From Flavobacterium ammonificans (lineage in GTDB: Bacteria; Bacteroidota; Bacteroidia; Flavobacteriales; Flavobacteriaceae), in the NCBI RefSeq assembly GCF_020885975.1, contig NZ_AP025183.1, forward strand, positions 806,001 through 870,000: a DNA stretch of 64,000 nt, given 5' to 3'. The position numbers and the translations under genes were made by a program. The notes below the pieces were generated by a model. The model made no database searches. It was given only the letters and a program-made list of their open reading frames with translations, and was not told the DNA's origin. The stretch's first letter is position 1. Each line of letters starts with the position of its first letter. This document shows, one piece after another, positions 1 to 7,944 of the stretch.

Positions 1-1616
1 CAATGCAACGCGAAAGCGATTTAATTGACGTTTGGTTTGATTCGGGAGCTATGCCGTATGCACAATGGCATTATCCATTTGAAAACAAAGAGTTGATTGA
101 CCAAAACAAATCATTCCCTGCAGACTTTATCGCTGAAGGAGTGGATCAAACCCGTGGTTGGTTCTATACCTTACACGCTATTGGAACTTTGGTTTTTGAC
201 AAAATTGCCTATAAAAATGTAGTTTCAAACGGATTGGTATTGGACAAAAACGGACAGAAAATGTCGAAACGTTTAGGGAATGCCGTTGATCCTTTTGAAA
301 CTTTGAAAGAATATGGCCCAGATGCAACGCGTTGGTACATGATATCTAATGCGAACCCTTGGGATAACTTGAAATTTGACTTGGAAGGAATTGCTGAGGT
401 GCGTCGTAAATTCTTTGGCACTTTATATAACACTTATTCATTCTTTAGTTTGTATGCTAATATCGATGGATTTACTTATTCAGAAGCTGAAATTCCGTTG
501 GCAGATCGCCCAGAAATTGATCGTTGGATTATATCCGAATTGAATACGTTAATTAAAGATGTAGATGGTTTCTATGCTGATTATGAACCAACAAGAGCTG
601 CTCGTGCGATTTCTGATTTTGTTCAAGAAAACTTGAGTAACTGGTACGTTCGTTTGTGTAGAAGACGTTTTTGGAAAGGTGAATATGCGCAAGATAAAAT
701 CGCGGCCTATCAAACTTTATATACCTGTTTGTTAAGCATAAGTAAATTGGCTGCTCCAATTGCGCCATTTTATATGGACAAATTATACAGAGATTTAACA
801 CAAGCGACACATTCAGAAGGTTTTGAGAGTGTACATTTGGCAAAATTTCCAGAATTCGTTGAAAACTTTGTTGATAAATCGTTGGAAAGCAAAATGCAAA
901 AAGCACAAACGATTTCATCATTGGTATTATCGCTTCGTAAAAAAGAGATGATTAAAGTACGCCAACCTTTGCAAAAGGTAATGATTCCAGTACTTGACAG
1001 TAATCAAAGAGCTGAAATTGAAGCAGTATCCGATTTAATTAAAGCGGAGGTTAACGTAAAAGAAATAGTGCTTTTGGATGATGCCTCGGGTGTTTTGGTG
1101 AAGCAAATCAAACCTAATTTCAAGGCATTAGGACCTCGTTTTGGCAAAGACATGGGCTTGATTTCTAAGGAAATTCAAGGGTTTTCTCCAGATCAAATCA
1201 ACGAACTGGAACAGCAAGGAACTTTAGCTATTGTTATTGCAGGGAATACTGTATCTTTAACTTTAGAAGATGTAGAAATTACGTCTCAAGATATTGAAGG
1301 ATGGTTGGTAGCTAATTCTAACGGAATTACGGTAGCTTTAGATATTACAATTTCGACAGAATTGAAACAAGAAGGAATTGCCAGAGAATTGGTTAACCGA
1401 ATCCAAAATATCCGTAAAGATTCAGGATTTGAAGTAACAGATAAAATTAAAGTAACCTTACAACAAAATGCGGAATTAAAAACCGCAGTTGAAGCGAATT
1501 TAGATTATATCATGTCGGAAACGCTAACTGAAAGTTTGGTTTTTGAAGACGAGGTAACCAATGGATTAGAAATAGAATTTGACGATATAAAAACAAGAAT
1601 ACTAATTACTAAATAA
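1..1616 (+). CDS. ileS: Isoleucyl-tRNA synthetase, C-terminal half (5' end outside window)
   Basis: Charges tRNA-Ile with isoleucine in the cytoplasm. About 537 residues are visible and the reading frame is open at the left edge, so the HIGH-motif half lies upstream. The visible part begins in the class Ia catalytic core (WFDSGAMPYAQWHYP) and has the KMSKS-type loop as KMSKR about 75 residues later, then the anticodon-binding helical domain and a long C-terminal region ending about 260 residues beyond it. That tail resembles the large eukaryote-like IleRS type (ileS2) usual in Bacteroidota; this is family knowledge, not proven here. The stop lies 6 nt before the DksA-like gene, so the two are probably co-transcribed. 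Confidence 0.96.
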   Translation, partial: MQRESDLIDVWFDSGAMPYAQWHYPFENKELIDQNKSFPADFIAEGVDQTRGWFYTLHAIGTLVFDKIAYKNVVSNGLVLDKNGQKMSKRLGNAVDPFETLKEYGPDATRWYMISNANPWDNLKFDLEGIAEVRRKFFGTLYNTYSFFSLYANIDGFTYSEAEIPLADRPEIDRWIISELNTLIKDVDGFYADYEPTRAARAISDFVQENLSNWYVRLCRRRFWKGEYAQDKIAAYQTLYTCLLSISKLAAPIAPFYMDKLYRDLTQATHSEGFESVHLAKFPEFVENFVDKSLESKMQKAQTISSLVLSLRKKEMIKVRQPLQKVMIPVLDSNQRAEIEAVSDLIKAEVNVKEIVLLDDASGVLVKQIKPNFKALGPRFGKDMGLISKEIQGFSPDQINELEQQGTLAIVIAGNTVSLTLEDVEITSQDIEGWLVANSNGITVALDITISTELKQEGIARELVNRIQNIRKDSGFEVTDKIKVTLQQNAELKTAVEANLDYIMSETLTESLVFEDEVTNGLEIEFDDIKTRILITK

Positions 1617-1622
1617 GGGATT

Positions 1623-2003
1623 ATGATAGATGAAATTGCAAGATATTCAGAAGCTGATTTAGCAGAATTCAAAGAATTAATTTTAAAGAAAATACAAAAA
1701 GCTCAAGAAGATTTAGACTTGATTAAAAGTGCTTATATGAATGATTTGAATAATGGAACAGACGATACGTCTCCAACATTCAAAGCGTTTGAAGAAGGTA
1801 GTGAAACCATGTCTAAAGAAGCCAACTCACAATTAGCCATTCGTCAAGAAAAGTTCATTCGTGATTTGAAAAATGCGCTTTTCCGTGTTGAAAATAAAAC
1901 CTACGGAGTGTGTAAAGTGACAGGAAAATTAATTAGCAAAGAACGTTTGTTAATTGTGCCTCACGCTACAATGAGTATCGAAGCTAAAAATATGCAACGA
2001 TAA
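1623..2003 (+). CDS. TraR/DksA-family protein with degenerate zinc finger
   Basis: This 126-residue protein resembles DksA, which binds the RNA polymerase secondary channel and works with ppGpp. The N-terminal two thirds is helical and charged and carries the acidic patch expected at a coiled-coil tip (DLNNGTDDTS). The C-terminal region matches the DksA finger (YGVC then TGKLI), but only one cysteine is present where classical DksA has four (CxxC...CxxC). It therefore probably does not bind zinc in the usual way. Cysteine-poor DksA-like proteins are known in other bacteria. It sits 6 nt after ileS and is followed by a terminator. Confidence 0.85.
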   Translation: MIDEIARYSEADLAEFKELILKKIQKAQEDLDLIKSAYMNDLNNGTDDTSPTFKAFEEGSETMSKEANSQLAIRQEKFIRDLKNALFRVENKTYGVCKVTGKLISKERLLIVPHATMSIEAKNMQR

Positions 2004-2028
2004 GAAATCGCTGTAAAAGCATACCTTT

Positions 2029-2081
2029 CCAAATTTCAAGAATTTCTGATTAGAAATCTTGGGATTTGGAATTTTTATTTT
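2029..2081 (+). terminator. Rho-independent terminator after the DksA-like gene
   Basis: A long imperfect hairpin has its left arm starting CCAAATTTCAAGA at 2029 and its right arm ending TTGGGATTTGG at 2069. It uses two G-T wobbles and one bulge, and is followed by ATTTTTATTTTT. It separates the ileS transcript from lspA. Confidence 0.75.
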
Positions 2082-2092
2082 TGGAATTTATT

Positions 2093-2100
2093 TACTTTTG
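2093..2100 (+). promoter_or_regulatory. lspA promoter -7 element (TACTTTTG)
   Basis: An exact match to the Bacteroidota -7 consensus TAnnTTTG lies 4 nt before the ATG at 2105. Transcription would start at or next to the A of the start codon, giving a leaderless or nearly leaderless mRNA. It also rules out the upstream ATG at 2066 as the start. The -33 element is weak (a TTTG at 2065-2068, 24 nt upstream). Confidence 0.65.
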
Positions 2101-2104
2101 CCGC

Positions 2105-2722
2105 ATGAAACAGAATTTTATCTCATTACGTCTAGCTTATCTTTTAGTTATTTTGATTTTAATAATAGATCAATTGTCTAAAATTTACATAAAAACTAAC
2201 TTCGTTTTAGGGGAAGAAGTGGAAGTGTTTTCTTGGTTTAAAATTTATTTTATTGAAAACGAAGGAATGGCTTGGGGTACTAAAATACCTGGCGAATATG
2301 GGAAGTTGTTTTTAACTTTATTTAGATTAGTTGCTGTTGCAGGCATAGGGTATTGGTTATGGGATTCTATTACAAGAAAGAACAGTTCTAACTACCTTAT
2401 AGTTGCGATAATATTAATTATGGCAGGAGCTTTTGGGAACATAATTGACTCTGTTTTTTACGGAATATTTTTTGATGATAGTCAACAAAATGTAGCTACT
2501 ATGTTTTCCAATCAACCCTACGGAACCTGGTTTCATGGTAAAGTAGTGGATATGTTCTATTTTCCCATCTGGCAAGGTAATTTACCTTCTTGGATTCCTT
2601 TTTGGGGCGGTAAAGAATTTACTTTTTTCAATGCTATTTTCAATGTTGCTGACGTAGCCATTTCTACCGGCGTGGGGATTTTACTTTTTTTTAACGCAAA
2701 AGCATTTCCAACACAAAATTAA
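2105..2722 (+). CDS. lspA: Lipoprotein signal peptidase (signal peptidase II)
   Basis: Inner-membrane aspartyl protease that cleaves prolipoprotein signal peptides before the lipidated cysteine. At 205 residues it is longer than the roughly 165 of E. coli LspA because of an insertion between the catalytic motifs, a common pattern in Bacteroidota. Four hydrophobic segments are visible. The catalytic aspartates are Asp115 (GNIIDS) and Asp183 (FNVADVAIS). The open frame extends upstream to 2066, but the promoter element and normal N-terminus favour the ATG at 2105. It converges on radA with 2 nt between the stops. Several lipoproteins in this window would be its substrates. Confidence 0.95.
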   Translation: MKQNFISLRLAYLLVILILIIDQLSKIYIKTNFVLGEEVEVFSWFKIYFIENEGMAWGTKIPGEYGKLFLTLFRLVAVAGIGYWLWDSITRKNSSNYLIVAIILIMAGAFGNIIDSVFYGIFFDDSQQNVATMFSNQPYGTWFHGKVVDMFYFPIWQGNLPSWIPFWGGKEFTFFNAIFNVADVAISTGVGILLFFNAKAFPTQN

Positions 2723-2724
2723 AA

Positions 2725-4086
2725 TTATCCAAATAATTCGCCAGCCACATCTTCAATTTTGGCGACCAAACGGATTTTAATCCCTGTATTTTTCAAGGCA
2801 ATTTTGTTGTATTTGGACACAAAAATCGTTGAAAAACCTAATTTTTCAGCTTCTTGGATGCGTTGATCCACACGGTTTACAGGTCTAATTTCGCCTGAAA
2901 GGCCTACTTCGCCTGCAAAACAAAAATCTTTGTTCACAGGAATGTCTTCATTGGAAGACAAAATAGCGGCCACCACTGCCAAATCAATAGCTGGATCATC
3001 TACGGAAATGCCTCCGGTGATATTCAAGAAAACATCTTTAGCACCCAAACGGAAACCAGCACGTTTTTCTAAAACCGCCAAAATCATGTTCAGTCTTTTG
3101 GCATTGTATCCAGTTGTACTACGTTGCGGTGTTCCGTATACTGCCGTGCTGACTAAAGCTTGTATTTCGAGCATCAAAGGACGCATACCTTCCAAAGTAG
3201 TAGCAATAGCAGTTCCTGACAATTCTTCGTCTTTGTGTGAAATCAAAATTTCAGAAGGATTGGATACTTCGCGTAAGCCGCTGCCTAACATTTCGTATAT
3301 TCCGATTTCGGCAGTGGAGCCAAAACGATTTTTCAGCGAACGTAAAATACGGTACACATGATTTCGGTCGCCTTCAAATTGTAAAACCGTATCGACCATG
3401 TGTTCCAAAATTTTTGGCCCAGCTATGGTTCCGTCTTTAGTGATGTGACCAATTAAAATAACAGGTGTATTGGTTTCTTTGGCAAATTTAATTAGTTCAG
3501 CCGTTGTTTCTCTAATTTGAGAAATACTACCTGGTGTAGATTCAATATAATCGGTATGCAGCGTTTGAATCGAATCTATAATGACGATTTCAGGTTGGAT
3601 GGCTTCAATTTGTTTGAAGATATTCTGTGTTTTGGTTTCGGTCAGAATATAGCAATTATCACCGTTTGGGGTAATGCGTTCTGCACGCATTTTGATTTGT
3701 TTCTGACTCTCTTCCCCAGAAACATATAATGTTTTATAGGGTAAGCTAAGCGAAATTTGTAATAAAAGCGTACTTTTTCCAATACCTGGTTCGCCTCCCA
3801 AAAGAATTAAGGAACCCGGGACAATTCCGCCTCCTAAAACGCGATTCAATTCGTTGTCTGTTGTGTCTAGACGAATTTCTTGCGCAGAGTCGATTTCATT
3901 TATTCGCAAGGGTTTTGGTGCTTTTCCAGCGCTTGTCGGTTCGCTTTTCCACGCTACTTTTTCTTGTTTTTGGACAATTTCTTCGGCAATGGTATTCCAT
4001 TCTTTACAGGCATTGCATTGCCCTTGCCATTTGGCATATTGTGTCCCGCAGTTTTGACAGAAAAAAGTAGTTTTCACTTTCGACAT
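2725..4086 (-). CDS. radA: DNA repair protein RadA/Sms
   Basis: RecA-related ATPase/helicase that processes recombination intermediates and branch migration. The 453-residue protein has the full architecture: an N-terminal four-cysteine zinc finger (Cys10, Cys13, Cys24, Cys27), a RecA-like ATPase core with Walker A GGEPGIGKST near residue 100, the RadA-specific KNRFG motif near residue 250, and a C-terminal Lon-protease-like domain. It is a single gene with its own promoter just upstream, separated from panD by a terminator. Confidence 0.97.
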   Translation of the reverse strand: MSKVKTTFFCQNCGTQYAKWQGQCNACKEWNTIAEEIVQKQEKVAWKSEPTSAGKAPKPLRINEIDSAQEIRLDTTDNELNRVLGGGIVPGSLILLGGEPGIGKSTLLLQISLSLPYKTLYVSGEESQKQIKMRAERITPNGDNCYILTETKTQNIFKQIEAIQPEIVIIDSIQTLHTDYIESTPGSISQIRETTAELIKFAKETNTPVILIGHITKDGTIAGPKILEHMVDTVLQFEGDRNHVYRILRSLKNRFGSTAEIGIYEMLGSGLREVSNPSEILISHKDEELSGTAIATTLEGMRPLMLEIQALVSTAVYGTPQRSTTGYNAKRLNMILAVLEKRAGFRLGAKDVFLNITGGISVDDPAIDLAVVAAILSSNEDIPVNKDFCFAGEVGLSGEIRPVNRVDQRIQEAEKLGFSTIFVSKYNKIALKNTGIKIRLVAKIEDVAGELFG

Positions 4087-4108
4087 AATTCTTGAAATAA
4101 ATTGAATT

Positions 4109-4116
4109 CAAATTTA
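4109..4116 (-). promoter_or_regulatory. radA promoter -7 element (TAAATTTG)
   Basis: Reading on the minus strand, TAAATTTG matches TAnnTTTG and lies 22 nt before the radA ATG, giving a short 5' leader of roughly 15 nt. No good -33 element is visible. Confidence 0.5.
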
Positions 4117-4163
4117 CAGTAAAGAATCGTTTAAAAAAATTATTGGAAATAGATTGTTGATAA

Positions 4164-4194
4164 AACAAAAAACCACTCCTTTTGAGAGTGGTTT
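4164..4194 (-). terminator. Terminator after panD
   Basis: The perfect 9-bp stem AAACCACTC/GAGTGGTTT (4170-4178 and 4186-4194) is followed on the minus strand by a T-rich tract. It ends the panC-panD transcript before radA. Confidence 0.85.
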
Positions 4195-4213
4195 GTAATG
4201 TATATATTCTTGA

Positions 4214-4564
4214 CTAAGTCAAAGAATTGTCGTTTTCATTTGGAAAAATAATCCAAGGTTTAAAGGTTTTTGCTTCTTCAAATTCAAGTGTTGCATACGA
4301 AATAATGATGATAATATCATCTTTTTGTACTTTTCTTGCAGCAGGTCCGTTTAATGTGATAGTCCCTGAATTTTTCTCTCCTTTAATAGCATAGGTTTCA
4401 AAACGTTCGCCATTATTTACGTTCACAATGGCTACTTTTTCGCCTTCAATTATATTAGAAGCCTCTAATAAAGCTTCGTCAATAGTAATACTGCCGATGT
4501 AATTTAAATCAGCTCCAGTTACCTTAACGCGGTGTATTTTTGATTTTACAACTTGAATTTGCAT
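4214..4564 (-). CDS. panD: Aspartate 1-decarboxylase precursor
   Basis: Makes beta-alanine from L-aspartate for pantothenate and CoA synthesis. It is a pyruvoyl enzyme made as a proenzyme that cleaves itself between Gly24 and Ser25 (NYIGSITID), and both residues are present. The length of 116 residues is normal. Conserved downstream pieces such as NNGERFETYAIKGE and NGPAARKVQKDD are also present. It follows panC by 14 nt on the same strand, so the enzymes giving beta-alanine and joining it to pantoate are made together. Confidence 0.97.
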   Translation of the reverse strand: MQIQVVKSKIHRVKVTGADLNYIGSITIDEALLEASNIIEGEKVAIVNVNNGERFETYAIKGEKNSGTITLNGPAARKVQKDDIIIIISYATLEFEEAKTFKPWIIFPNENDNSLT

Positions 4565-4578
4565 AGTACAAAAGTAAA

Positions 4579-5427
4579 TTAATTTAATGAAATGGTATCA
4601 ATCAAACGAATATTGTTGACAAAAACCGCTATAAAAGCACGATAGTTTTTGTTTTTATCTTTATTATGGCATGTGATTAACTTTTCTTCATCGGCTATGA
4701 CAAAGTATTCTAATTCAAAAAGTGGATGATTTTCAAATGTCTGTTGGACAAATTGATTCACTTTTTCAATATCTTCATTTTGGAATTTAATTTTAGCCTG
4801 AGCCAATGTTTGATAGATGAGACCTGCTTGTTTCCTTTCTTCTTCAGATAAGCGTTCGTTTCTTGAACTCATCGCTAGTTGATTGGTCTCTCTGAATATT
4901 GGACAGCCAATAATTGTTACAGGAAGATTGTATTTAACAGCTAGTTTTTTTACAATTTGTAATTGTTGAAAATCTTTTTCTCCAAAATAAGCCCTAGTAG
5001 GATTCACTATTTCAAATAAACGCTTAACGATTGTTCCTACGCCATTAAAATGACCGGGTCTAAATTGACCTTCCATCTGATTTTCTAATCCATCAAAATC
5101 AAAAGATTGTGAGACGGGATTTCCACTGTAAATATCTTCTACTGTGGGAGCATAAACAATTATATTGGTACTTAATGCGGTAATTTTTGTTAGATCAGCT
5201 TCAAGATTGCGGGGGTATTTTGCTAAATCTTCTGGATTATTAAATTGAGTCGGATTGACAAAAATACTAACTATAGTATGTGTGTTTTCTGTAAGCGATT
5301 GTTGCATTAAAGCAAGATGACCACTATGTAACGCGCCCATCGTAGGAACAAAACCAATTGAAGAATCAGCAGTACTGATAAGCTCTAAGTGTGCTATTAA
5401 TTGTTCTTTCGCGTAGAAAATTGGCAT
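4579..5427 (-). CDS. panC: Pantothenate synthetase
   Basis: ATP-dependent condensation of pantoate with beta-alanine to give pantothenate, in the cytoplasm. The 282-residue protein begins with the nucleotide-binding segment FVPTMGALHSGHLALM, whose HxGH signature is His34-His37. It has GEKDFQQLQIV in the middle and the MSSRNERLS loop near residue 190. Length and motifs are complete. It heads the panC-panD operon and is divergent from a glycogen-synthase-like gene; the two -7 elements lie within 50 bp of each other. Confidence 0.97.
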   Translation of the reverse strand: MPIFYAKEQLIAHLELISTADSSIGFVPTMGALHSGHLALMQQSLTENTHTIVSIFVNPTQFNNPEDLAKYPRNLEADLTKITALSTNIIVYAPTVEDIYSGNPVSQSFDFDGLENQMEGQFRPGHFNGVGTIVKRLFEIVNPTRAYFGEKDFQQLQIVKKLAVKYNLPVTIIGCPIFRETNQLAMSSRNERLSEEERKQAGLIYQTLAQAKIKFQNEDIEKVNQFVQQTFENHPLFELEYFVIADEEKLITCHNKDKNKNYRAFIAVFVNNIRLIDTISLN

Positions 5428-5449
5428 ACCAGTTGTTTTAAATGGAGTG

Positions 5450-5457
5450 CAAACTTA
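5450..5457 (-). promoter_or_regulatory. panC promoter -7 element (TAAGTTTG)
   Basis: The minus-strand TAAGTTTG fits TAnnTTTG and lies 22 nt before the panC ATG. It is back to back with the plus-strand element at 5489. Confidence 0.5.
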
Positions 5458-5462
5458 ACATA

Positions 5463-5496
5463 TTTGTTATAAAGTGCATAAATTTTTGTAATTTTG
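5463..5496 (+). promoter_or_regulatory. Promoter of the GlgA-like/DUF4270/glmS operon
   Basis: TAATTTTG at 5489-5496 matches the -7 consensus, and TTTG at 5463-5466 is a possible -33 element with a 22-nt spacer. Transcription from about 5502 gives a roughly 30-nt leader to the ATG at 5535 and excludes the upstream start at 5442. Confidence 0.6.
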
Positions 5497-5534
5497 CTCG
5501 GTTTTTATTGCCAAAAAATTTAGTTAATTATAAT

Positions 5535-6347
5535 ATGAAAGACAAGAAGATATTATATGTATCATCTGAAGTAGTTCCTTATCTTGCTGAAAATGAGGTT
5601 TCTTTGATGTCCTATGACGTTCCTAAAATGATAAATGATCAAGGAGGGCAAATCAGAATTTTCATGCCTAGATATGGTAATATTAATGAAAGACGACATC
5701 AGTTGCATGAAGTAATTCGACTTTCAGGGATGAATTTGGTAGTAAATGATTTAGATATGCCACTTATTATAAAAGTTGCATCTATTCCAAAAGAAAGAAT
5801 TCAGGTTTATTTCATCGATAATGATGACTACTTTAAGAGGAAAGCTACTTTCGCCGATGAGAATGATGTGTTGTATCCAGACAATGACGAACGCGCAATA
5901 TTTTTTGCTAAAGGAGTTGTAGAAACAGTCAAAAAGCTAAATTGGGTACCAGATATTATTCATGTTCATGGTTGGTTAGCTGCAATGTTACCGGTTTATA
6001 TGAAGCATTTTTATAAAAACGAAGCTTTATTTTCTGATACAAAAATAGTTACGTCTGTTTACAGTCAATCTTTTGATGGTGCTTTAGACACTCAAATGAT
6101 GCAAAAAGTGAAGTTTGACAATGTTCCTTTAGAATCTATTTTGGATCTTGAAGTGCCAAATTATGAGAACATTATCATGACAAGTCTCAAGCATTCGGAT
6201 GCAATTATTGTTGCTAGTGAAAATGTTTCACCAAGTTTAACAAAATATATTGAATCTTCGGGAAAACCTTTTTTACCTTTCCAGTCAAAAGAAGTATTTG
6301 CTGATGCGTATACTAATTTTTACAAAAACGAAGTGCTTAAAGTTTAA
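5535..6347 (+). CDS. Short glycogen/starch synthase-like protein (N-terminal GT5 domain only)
   Basis: The 270-residue protein resembles only the N-terminal half of bacterial glycogen synthase (GT5): it opens KILYVSSEVVPYLAENEVS and has PDIIHVHGWLAAMLPVY. Full-length GlgA has about 470-490 residues, and its C-terminal Rossmann half with the ADP-glucose site is absent, so catalysis is doubtful. The equivalent of the KTGGL donor loop near the N-terminus also looks altered (AENEVS). The start at 5535 was chosen because the open frame to 5442 runs through the promoter. It begins an operon with a DUF4270 lipoprotein and glmS, suggesting a link to cell-envelope sugar metabolism. The role is unproven. 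Confidence 0.8.
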   Translation: MKDKKILYVSSEVVPYLAENEVSLMSYDVPKMINDQGGQIRIFMPRYGNINERRHQLHEVIRLSGMNLVVNDLDMPLIIKVASIPKERIQVYFIDNDDYFKRKATFADENDVLYPDNDERAIFFAKGVVETVKKLNWVPDIIHVHGWLAAMLPVYMKHFYKNEALFSDTKIVTSVYSQSFDGALDTQMMQKVKFDNVPLESILDLEVPNYENIIMTSLKHSDAIIVASENVSPSLTKYIESSGKPFLPFQSKEVFADAYTNFYKNEVLKV

Positions 6348-6363
6348 AATTCAACCCAATATT

Positions 6364-7935
6364 ATGTACAATAATTCTTTTGCAAAGAGAACGCTGCTGT
6401 TTTTTATCTCAATCTTTTTTCTATACTCTTGCGATAAAGAATATAATTCAATAGGAGCTGATTTACTTGGTCAAAACAATTTTGATTTTTTGCAATATAC
6501 TTCTGATGTTGTCGCCTATAATCAGAAAGTTGGACCAGTAGATGCAATTAATTTACCTGTAAATTCGTTAGGGATTGCCACTAATTCTTCATTTGGTAAA
6601 ACAATATCTCATTTTGCAACACAAGTGAATTTGTCAACTGTTTCCCCTTCCATAGGTGCTAATGCTGTAATCGATAGCGTTTATTTATCTGTACCCTATT
6701 TTAGCACTCTAAAAACAACCAATGCAGACGGCAGTAAAACCTATGAGTTAGATTCAATATATGGAGGTCAAGCGCCTATAAAGTTGAGTGTTTTCGAATC
6801 GGGCTTTTTTATGAGAGATCTAGATCCATCGACTAATTTTCAGACTTCACAGCCTTTTTTTACTGATCAAAACAATACTTTTGATAATGCAAAAATCGGT
6901 TCTCGATTGAATAATTCTTCGGATGCTTCTCAGAATGATGCCTTTGTATTTAGCCCAAAAGAAATAGTTCAAAAATCTATAGCATCGACTGGAAATGTAG
7001 TGTTGAACAGATCAGTTCCTGCAATGCGTTTGCGATTAAATAGCAATTTTTTCACTTCTAAAATTTTGAATGCACCAGCAGGTAAATTAGCAGCAAATGA
7101 TGTTTTTAAAGAGTATTTTAGGGGCCTTTATTTTAAAGTAGAAACAGTTCCAGGAAGCACTGGAAGTTTAGCTATGATGAATTTCAAAGCAGGACGAATT
7201 ACTATTAATTATACCGAAGATTTGGTCACCAATGGAGTAACAACAAGAGTTTCTAAATCTCTAGATTTAAATTTAACAGGTAATTCGGTTAACTTATTTG
7301 AAGATACAAATACAGTTGCGTCCTATTTAAATACGGTAAATAATCCAAACACTACCGAGGGAGATGATAATCTTTATATTAAAGGCGGGCAAGGGTCAAT
7401 GGCAGTAATTAACTTATTCAATTCAGCAGCTGAGTTGAACAGAATAAGAACTAGCGGTTGGTTAATTAACGAAGCGAATTTAATTTTTCATATTGATGCA
7501 AATAAAATGAATGGTTCTGACGAGCCTAACCGTTTGTATCTTTATGATCTTACTCATAATATACCAATAGCTGATTTCAATTTAGATCCAACTAGTTCGC
7601 CAAACCCTAAAAATTCTAAATTTATTTTTGGAGGACTACTTACAAAACAAGAAGGAGCGAATGGTCGTGGTCTATCCTATAAAGTTAGAGTTACTAATCA
7701 GATTAGAAATTTAATCAAGCATTCTGATTCTACAAATGTAAAGTTAGGATTAGTTGTTACTGAGAATATCGCAGAGCCTACTTTTTCGAAATTAAGAAGC
7801 GCAAATGCATTTACATCAAAGTTTCCTAAAGCAGCAGTTATGAATCCTCTTGGAACAGTACTTTACGGAACCAGCTCCAGAGTACCTGCCGATAAAAGGT
7901 TAAAACTTCAAATTTATTATACAAAACCAAATTAG
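6364..7935 (+). CDS. DUF4270 family lipoprotein
   Basis: A predicted envelope lipoprotein of 523 residues. The N-terminus has a positive cluster (AKR), a hydrophobic stretch and the lipobox LYSC with the lipidated cysteine at residue 23. The mature protein starts DKEYNSIGADLLG, and the body is rich in beta-strand patterns and Asn/Ser/Thr. This matches DUF4270, a Bacteroidota family of unknown function. The ATG at 6364 sits directly before the signal peptide; the frame is open to 6250 but there it overlaps the preceding gene. It lies 16 nt after the GlgA-like gene and 9 nt before glmS, so the three are one operon. Confidence 0.85.
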   Translation: MYNNSFAKRTLLFFISIFFLYSCDKEYNSIGADLLGQNNFDFLQYTSDVVAYNQKVGPVDAINLPVNSLGIATNSSFGKTISHFATQVNLSTVSPSIGANAVIDSVYLSVPYFSTLKTTNADGSKTYELDSIYGGQAPIKLSVFESGFFMRDLDPSTNFQTSQPFFTDQNNTFDNAKIGSRLNNSSDASQNDAFVFSPKEIVQKSIASTGNVVLNRSVPAMRLRLNSNFFTSKILNAPAGKLAANDVFKEYFRGLYFKVETVPGSTGSLAMMNFKAGRITINYTEDLVTNGVTTRVSKSLDLNLTGNSVNLFEDTNTVASYLNTVNNPNTTEGDDNLYIKGGQGSMAVINLFNSAAELNRIRTSGWLINEANLIFHIDANKMNGSDEPNRLYLYDLTHNIPIADFNLDPTSSPNPKNSKFIFGGLLTKQEGANGRGLSYKVRVTNQIRNLIKHSDSTNVKLGLVVTENIAEPTFSKLRSANAFTSKFPKAAVMNPLGTVLYGTSSRVPADKRLKLQIYYTKPN

Positions 7936-7944
7936 ACTAAATAT

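Noticed and set aside
553-921. Open frame on the opposite strand of ileS
   Set aside because: It is a shadow of the IleRS frame with no family match or start signals; similar antisense frames across the window were dismissed for the same reason.
2066-2104. The upstream ATG as the start of lspA
   Set aside because: It lies inside the preceding terminator and promoter region and would add 13 residues not typical of the family.
7936-7944. A glmS ribozyme or riboswitch before glmS
   Set aside because: Only 9 nt separate glmS from the preceding gene, too little for either.
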